The notes below the pieces were generated by a model. It saw only the letters and a list, made by a program, of their open reading frames with translations, did no database searches and had not been told where the DNA came from. Positions 59,264-64,000 of a stretch of 64,000 bases of DNA are shown here, piece by piece. The position numbers and the translations under genes are program-made. This DNA is from Verrucomicrobiia bacterium (GTDB lineage: Bacteria; Verrucomicrobiota; Verrucomicrobiia; Limisphaerales; JADLHS01). How positions within the stretch are numbered: position 1 is the first letter of the stretch; each line of letters begins with the position of its first letter. The stretch lies in contig JAMLJH010000002.1 of assembly GCA_023953615.1 (NCBI GenBank), positions 832,592 through 896,591 of the forward strand, written 5' to 3'.

Positions 59264-61420
59264 TCAGGAAACCGCCGGCGCCGTGGCTGGAGTGGAAGCG
59301 TAAAGGCGTTCCACCTTCACCAGGTGTTTGACCCGTTTGCCAACCACGTTCGGATAAACCGTTGGGTCCATGGCCACGGCGGGATCATTGTCGCCCGCGG
59401 ACACTTCCGCCACGATCACATGCGCCGAGTACAATCCGCCCGTCCACCAGCGACGATCCGTGACGTACAGCAGGTCGCCAACTTGCGCTTCGAGTGCCGT
59501 GGCCAGCGCCGATGAAATCCGCACGCTGGGCAGGTCCGTTTCGCCGACTGTGGGCAGTGGGTGCGCGAGTTGTTGCGGTTGCGCCAGTGCGCGAACGACG
59601 GGACATTCGCGACCAGGCGAACCTTTGTAATGGCGCAGGGCGTCGCTGATTGTGCCCCAGACCAGCCCGCGCTGCTTCTCCCACGGTTCGGGTTTCGTGA
59701 GCAGCGCGACGACCACCGCGATGACCAGACAACAGATGATGCCGTAGCAGGCGCGCATGAATTCTTGTTCCCTCATGCCGGCGAAGAAATTACTCACGGT
59801 ATCGCCGCCCGGTACGCCGTGCGCAAAAGGCTTGATGAGCATGGGGAAGAACATGGAAGCCGTCATCACCACCAGCCCGCCGGCGAGGGTGGCGACGGCC
59901 GCCTTGCGGGTGAAGCGCCGCCAAAAGACGGACAGGATCAAAGTGACCACCATGGGCGGAGTCACGGCGGCGGTAAAGGCGGCGTGCGCGCGGTAGATGG
60001 ATTTGAAATTCATGAACATGGGCACCAGCAAGATGCCGATCAGCGCGGCGCCCACCGCCGCGATTCGCGCGGCGCTCAACAGTTGCCGATCGGTGGCTTG
60101 CGGTCGGAAGTAGGGCCGGTAAACATCGTTGACCGTCACCGCCGAGACCGCCGTGATCAACGTATCCACCGTGGACATGAGGGCTGCGGTCATGCCCGCC
60201 AGAATCAATCCAAATACGCCCGGATGACTCAGGAGTTCCGTGGCGATGAAAAAGGCCTGATCCGGTTCAACTTCGGGCAACACGCCCGCGTGCGTGAGGG
60301 CGCGGGCCACGAGGCCGCCGGAGGCCACCACCAGCGCGCCGATGAACATCAGCCCGACGGTCATGACGGTGGCGGCTTTGCGGCCTTCATCCAAAGACTT
60401 GGCCGCCATGAACCGCATCAAAATGCCCTGGTTGAGAAAATAGAACATGGCGGAGTTGGCGATGGCATCCTGCCAAAACACGCCGACGGCGGGGAAGTTT
60501 CGGTCTTCATTAAAATTGGGAAACGCCAGTCGGGCCGGGCGGGGCAGGTTATCCCACAGCGCTTCAAACCCGCCCAGGTACGACGCGCCGAGGACAATAA
60601 TTAATCCGCCGGTCAGCAGCAGGAACAATCCGTGCAACAGATCGTTCATGATGACACTGCTCTGGCCGCCGACGGTGACGTAGGTGGTGGAAATCAGCGC
60701 GACGATGACGGCGGACCAAAAGATGGACCACCCGGCCAGTGCGTTCACCACCACGCCCATCGTGTAGAGGTTTACGCCCACGTAACCGATCAGGTAAATC
60801 AGGATGTACACCGTGGCCCAGCGCCGTACCTGTGGACTGAATCGGCGCGCAAAATACTCGGGTACGGATAAGATGCGGGAGAAATAAAGCAGAGGCAGCC
60901 AGCCAAATATAATCAGCGGAAACCACACCCAATCGTTCCAATAAGATTGGGTGACTCCCAAGCCGTATTTGTAACCAATCTCGCTGTACTTAACGAAGCT
61001 GTAGGAGCCGATGGTCGTCGCCACCAGGCTGATGGCGATCAACCACCACGCGAAGCGTTGTCCGCCAAAGAAGAAATCGCGCGTGGTTTGTTGGCGCCGC
61101 CCGAAGTACAGGCCGTTGGCAATGACCAGGATGAAGTAGCCGATGACGATGATGTAATCCACCGGTGCGCCGCGGATGTGTCCCTTCTTCTGCAACACCG
61201 CTTCCGCGCCACCTTGATAAACCTTGGGTGCCGCCGTACTCATCGGCGCAAATTGCAACCAGCCTTGGAGGACGGCGTAAAAGCCGATCACGCCCAGGCA
61301 AAGCAGCAGGTTGCGCAGCTTGCGTCCGGTGAAACCGACGTAACCCTGGCGCGCGGCGTAACCGAGGCCAATGACGAAAATTACGCCGCCGACAAGATAG
61401 GTATAAAGATAGGCTTCCAT
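59264..61420 (-). CDS. sodium:solute symporter (SSS family)
   Basis: A 718-residue transporter with about 14 helices. Conserved stretches include FFFGGQRFAWWLIAISLVAT in the second helix pair, YFARRFSPQVRR, SEFIA-type replaced by MAAKSLDEGRKAAT, GLILAGMTAALMSTVDTLITA (sodium site) and NDVYRPYFRP. About 120 soluble C-terminal residues are added, with PSVRISSALATALEAQVGDLL. It starts six bases after the glpD stop. The solute is unknown; from context a glycerol-derived or sugar compound is likely. Confidence 0.88.
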   Translation of the reverse strand: MEAYLYTYLVGGVIFVIGLGYAARQGYVGFTGRKLRNLLLCLGVIGFYAVLQGWLQFAPMSTAAPKVYQGGAEAVLQKKGHIRGAPVDYIIVIGYFILVIANGLYFGRRQQTTRDFFFGGQRFAWWLIAISLVATTIGSYSFVKYSEIGYKYGLGVTQSYWNDWVWFPLIIFGWLPLLYFSRILSVPEYFARRFSPQVRRWATVYILIYLIGYVGVNLYTMGVVVNALAGWSIFWSAVIVALISTTYVTVGGQSSVIMNDLLHGLFLLLTGGLIIVLGASYLGGFEALWDNLPRPARLAFPNFNEDRNFPAVGVFWQDAIANSAMFYFLNQGILMRFMAAKSLDEGRKAATVMTVGLMFIGALVVASGGLVARALTHAGVLPEVEPDQAFFIATELLSHPGVFGLILAGMTAALMSTVDTLITAVSAVTVNDVYRPYFRPQATDRQLLSAARIAAVGAALIGILLVPMFMNFKSIYRAHAAFTAAVTPPMVVTLILSVFWRRFTRKAAVATLAGGLVVMTASMFFPMLIKPFAHGVPGGDTVSNFFAGMREQEFMRACYGIICCLVIAVVVALLTKPEPWEKQRGLVWGTISDALRHYKGSPGRECPVVRALAQPQQLAHPLPTVGETDLPSVRISSALATALEAQVGDLLYVTDRRWWTGGLYSAHVIVAEVSAGDNDPAVAMDPTVYPNVVGKRVKHLVKVERLYASTPATAPAVS

Positions 61421-61426
61421 GGTGAA

Positions 61427-62926
61427 TTACAGAGTGGTGAGAGTCGCCGCGACGGGAGTCCGGCCTTGGTAGCGCATGATTTCCTCCGCGCGTTGTTCAG
61501 GGGTCCAACCGAGACTTTCGGCCATCCATTGCGAGGTCTGTTCCGCGAGTGTTTCCATGTCGCGTTGGTAATAATGCCAACCCGCCCGACGAAGCAAGAC
61601 ATCATCCAGGTGGACGGCCCATTCATTGGCGCAGAAATGCTGGATCAAAGCCTGATTGAATTGCGGGGGCAAGATGCCGCTGATATGGCGAACTTCAGCT
61701 TCGGGCAACAGCGGCTCTTCGGCGGTGCGACAACGGGTGAGTGATGGCGCGGCGCCGTTGGCGACCTTCAACATTTTTATCACCTGATCCACGGTTTGTT
61801 CCGCCATCAGCCGGTAGGTGGTCAATTTGCCGCCCGCCACATCCCACCAACCCGGTTCAGGATTACGGATTTCGTGGGTACGCGAAATGTCCGAAGGCTT
61901 GCCGTTCGGATCGGCGATCAACGGACGCAACCCCGCCCAGGAACTAATGACGTCGGCGGCGGTCAAGCGAGCCGTTGGGAAAAACCGGTTGGTGACCTCC
62001 AGCACGTAGGCGATGTCGGTGTTGTCCGTTTGCACTTTGGCGGGATCGCCCTGGTAATCCGTATCCGTGGTGCCGAGGATGGTGCGTTCACCCCAGGGGA
62101 TGGCGAACAGAATGCGTTTGCCCTCCGTCATGACGACCGTGTCCGGCACGGGCACCCGCTGGTGATCCACCACCAGATGCACGCCTTTGGTGATACGGAG
62201 TTTTACGCGACTGTGCGGCAGCGCATCCGCCCAGGGACCCGTGGCGTTGATCACGGCGCGCGTTTGGACCTTGAAGGCGGTGCCGGTCAATTGATCGGTG
62301 AGATCCGCTTCCCACCCTCGGGAACGGGTGGCGGCGGTGAACCGGGCGTAATTCAATACCGTAGCGCCGTGCCGCGCGGCCGAACGCAAGGTGTCCAAGA
62401 CCAGGCGCGCGTCGTTGGTGAAACCGTCGTAATAGCGAACCGCGCCCGTTAAATCGGTCTGAGTCAGGGCGGGCACCAAGGCGGCCAGCGCCGCCCGATT
62501 CAGCCAGGTGGATTTGCCCAGATTGCGGCCGCCGCAGAGTAAATCGTAAATTTTCACTCCGATTTTTAACTGCCATAACACCCAGTGTTTGTTGTGGCGA
62601 TAAGTCGGAAAAATGAAGGGTAAGGGCGCGGCCAGATGCGGCGCGATGTGGTGAATGATTTTTTTCTCCACGCTGGCTTCATGCACCAGACCAACGCGAC
62701 CCTGGGCCAGATAGCGCAGGCCACCGTGGAGCAGACGGCTGGAACGGCTGCTGGTGCCAAAAGCGAAATCGGCTTGTTCCACCAAACCGATTCGCAAACC
62801 GCGCATCGCGGCGTCGCGGGCGATACCGGCGCCGACGATGCCGCCGCCAATCACCAAGAGGTCCAGCGGAGTTTTAGTTAACGCTCTAAGCGCTTCGGCT
62901 CGTTTCGGGTAGGGGGTGGTCATCAT
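61427..62926 (-). CDS. glpD: glycerol-3-phosphate dehydrogenase (FAD)
   Basis: A 499-residue flavoenzyme oxidising glycerol-3-phosphate to dihydroxyacetone phosphate and feeding electrons to quinone. The FAD motif DLLVIGGGIVGAGIARDAAM, FAFGTSSRSSRLLHGGLRYL, VINATGPWAD, ITKGVHLVVDH, ILGTTDTDYQGDP and WWDVAGGKLTTYR are all present. The C-terminal domain is complete. It lies 11 bases after the HAD phosphatase gene and is followed directly by the symporter. Confidence 0.95.
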   Translation of the reverse strand: MMTTPYPKRAEALRALTKTPLDLLVIGGGIVGAGIARDAAMRGLRIGLVEQADFAFGTSSRSSRLLHGGLRYLAQGRVGLVHEASVEKKIIHHIAPHLAAPLPFIFPTYRHNKHWVLWQLKIGVKIYDLLCGGRNLGKSTWLNRAALAALVPALTQTDLTGAVRYYDGFTNDARLVLDTLRSAARHGATVLNYARFTAATRSRGWEADLTDQLTGTAFKVQTRAVINATGPWADALPHSRVKLRITKGVHLVVDHQRVPVPDTVVMTEGKRILFAIPWGERTILGTTDTDYQGDPAKVQTDNTDIAYVLEVTNRFFPTARLTAADVISSWAGLRPLIADPNGKPSDISRTHEIRNPEPGWWDVAGGKLTTYRLMAEQTVDQVIKMLKVANGAAPSLTRCRTAEEPLLPEAEVRHISGILPPQFNQALIQHFCANEWAVHLDDVLLRRAGWHYYQRDMETLAEQTSQWMAESLGWTPEQRAEEIMRYQGRTPVAATLTTL

Positions 62927-62937
62927 GGAAATCCAAA

Positions 62938-63813
62938 TCAGCGTTGCGCGTGGGCGACTTGAAGCTGCGCCCCGAACTCGGTCAGGGAAGGAACGATCAA
63001 AGCGGGTTGGGGCAAATGGCGGTGCGCCTGTTCGCGCGTGGTTTCCCCGGTAAGCACGAGGACTCCGAAGGCCCCAACGCGGTGAGCCATCGCCAGGTCT
63101 GTGTAAAGACGGTCTCCCACCATCGCCAGTTCATTGGCGCGCAATTGATGCTGGCGCAGGATGCCTTGGAGCATCGCGGGGTCCGGTTTGCCCAACACCG
63201 CTGCGGGTGGCTGGCCGGTGGCGCTTTCAAGCGCGGCGCAAATAGCGCCGCAATCCACCAACACGGTGGGTTGATCCGTGGGACAAATGCGATCCGGGTT
63301 GGTGGCAAAGTACGGCTTCCCCTGTTTGATCCACCAGGCCGCGCGACAGAGGCGGGGGTAGGTGAGCGTCAGATCAAACCCCACCACCACGGCGTCGGGT
63401 TCGGCGTCGGGACGATCGGGTAGCAATTCGAATCCGGCCTGGGTGAAAGCGGCGGCCATGCTTTCCGTACCCAGAACGAACAGCCGTCGGATTTTGGGAA
63501 AGCGTTCCCGCAAAAATCCAATCGTCGCCTGGGTGGACGTATAGAGTTGCCGGGCCTGCGCGGCAATACCCATGTGCCTCAAGTGATCAAGGTAATCCGT
63601 GATATTTTTCGAGGGGTTATTGGTCAGGAAAGTGTAACCAATTTCCAAACGATCCAGTAGTTCCAGAAACGGCTTGGTGGTCTTAAACAGGGTGCCGCCG
63701 CTGTAAATTGTTCCATCCATATCCAGAGCCACATGACGCACTTGTCGCAATTGCGCGGACAAGTTTAGCACGGGTGGCGGGGTTGGATTATGGGCGGCGG
63801 CGGCAGTCGTCAT
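62938..63813 (-). CDS. HAD-IIA family phosphatase (NagD/phosphoglycolate type)
   Basis: A 291-residue HAD hydrolase. Motif I is VALDMDGTIYSGG (nucleophile and acid-base aspartates), motif II FLTNNPSKN, the C2 cap holds VVVGFDLTLTYPRL and TNPDRICPT, and motifs III/IV are LGKPDPAM and AMVGDRLYTDLAMA. Relatives dephosphorylate phosphoglycolate, glycerol phosphate or nucleotides. As first gene of the glpD operon a role on glycerol phosphate or as metabolite repair enzyme is plausible. Confidence 0.88.
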   Translation of the reverse strand: MTTAAAAHNPTPPPVLNLSAQLRQVRHVALDMDGTIYSGGTLFKTTKPFLELLDRLEIGYTFLTNNPSKNITDYLDHLRHMGIAAQARQLYTSTQATIGFLRERFPKIRRLFVLGTESMAAAFTQAGFELLPDRPDAEPDAVVVGFDLTLTYPRLCRAAWWIKQGKPYFATNPDRICPTDQPTVLVDCGAICAALESATGQPPAAVLGKPDPAMLQGILRQHQLRANELAMVGDRLYTDLAMAHRVGAFGVLVLTGETTREQAHRHLPQPALIVPSLTEFGAQLQVAHAQR

Positions 63814-63849
63814 TCAAACAGATACATTTTGCGTTTACAGCTTAACTAA

Positions 63850-63881
63850 GCGCGGCAACAGAGGGAAGTCTGTTGCCGCGC
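63850..63881 (-). terminator. strong hairpin between two minus-strand genes
   Basis: A perfect 12 bp stem (63850-63861 with 63870-63881, CGCGGCAACAG/CTGTTGCCGCG core) with an eight-base loop. It follows the stop of the right-edge gene and precedes the HAD phosphatase gene. The longest T-run is on the plus-strand side (63892-63897), so it may work in either direction. Confidence 0.6.
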
Positions 63882-63899
63882 CCGGGTAAAGTTTTTTCC

Positions 63900-64000
63900 T
63901 TATTTTTCCAATCGGAAAAACTGCGTTCCCGTGGCCGGCAGGGTGACCACATTTTGGTCGCCCTCAACCGTCGGCGTTGCTGCCACATCAGTCCAATTGA
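63900..64000 (-). CDS. C-terminus of an exported protein (runs off right edge)
   Basis: On the minus strand the last 32 codons before a TAA at 63902-63900 read NWTDVAATPTVEGDQ, VVTLPA and GTQFFRLEK. This is the typical C-terminal module (W-x-x-V ... LPATGTQFFRL) of exported proteins in this phylum, also found on several proteins of this window. The rest of the gene is outside. Confidence 0.7.
   Translation of the reverse strand, partial: NWTDVAATPTVEGDQNVVTLPATGTQFFRLEK

Overview
The window looks like a chromosome segment from a Gram-negative member of the Verrucomicrobiota (Pedosphaera/Limisphaera-like). This is inferred from the LpxC-FabZ fusion plus LpxA (lipid A synthesis), many secreted proteins built from LamG, PA14, DUF1080, beta-helix and S74-chaperone domains, the typical C-terminal motif ending in FYRL/FFRL on several exported proteins, and families of GC-rich intergenic hairpins. 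Coding is dense and on both strands.

Region 1 (1-24 kb) is mostly core metabolism and housekeeping: the tail of an RHS protein, an orphan ParA, a flavin reductase, GcvT, an HDAC-family deacetylase, AroC, LpxA, LpxC/FabZ, a lipid-exporter-type ABC protein, an isolated NuoA, RsmE, DnaJ, GrpE, MurQ, an FtsB-like protein, Frr, hom-thrC, a cystathionine gamma-synthase-type enzyme and LeuC. A 1.4 kb gene-free stretch (15.2-16.6 kb) is a patchwork of palindromic repeats. LeuC is flanked by two related minus-strand elements that look like structured RNAs.

Region 2 (25-37 kb) is accessory. An AT-richer group of envelope genes (25.4-30.1 kb) starts behind a promoter with nine G residues in its spacer; it includes a six-cysteine secreted protein and a MauE-like redox membrane protein. 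Next comes a complete 5.9 kb integrative element (30267-36207) inserted in tRNA-Glu, with integrase, a basic unknown protein, an AlpA-like HTH protein, iterons and a CHC2 primase/D5 helicase: a satellite-like layout. A tRNA-Phe gene and a truncated Mrr-like gene follow.

Region 3 (37-56 kb) holds a two-receiver response regulator, a large secreted metallophosphoesterase, divergent glpK-glpF, and a co-directional run of seven exported proteins (45.1-53.5 kb): two recently homogenised fibre-like paralogues with S74 chaperone domains, three beta-helix paralogues, a GW-repeat/calcium-loop protein and a small secreted protein. DoxX, PA14 and DUF1080 proteins follow.

Region 4 (56-64 kb) has tmRNA (ssrA), a Tat-exported sugar isomerase-like protein and a minus-strand glycerol-phosphate gene set: HAD phosphatase, GlpD, SSS symporter, GntR/UTRA regulator and glycerophosphodiesterase. 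With glpKF this suggests uptake and use of glycerol and glycerophosphodiesters. The right edge cuts a further exported protein.
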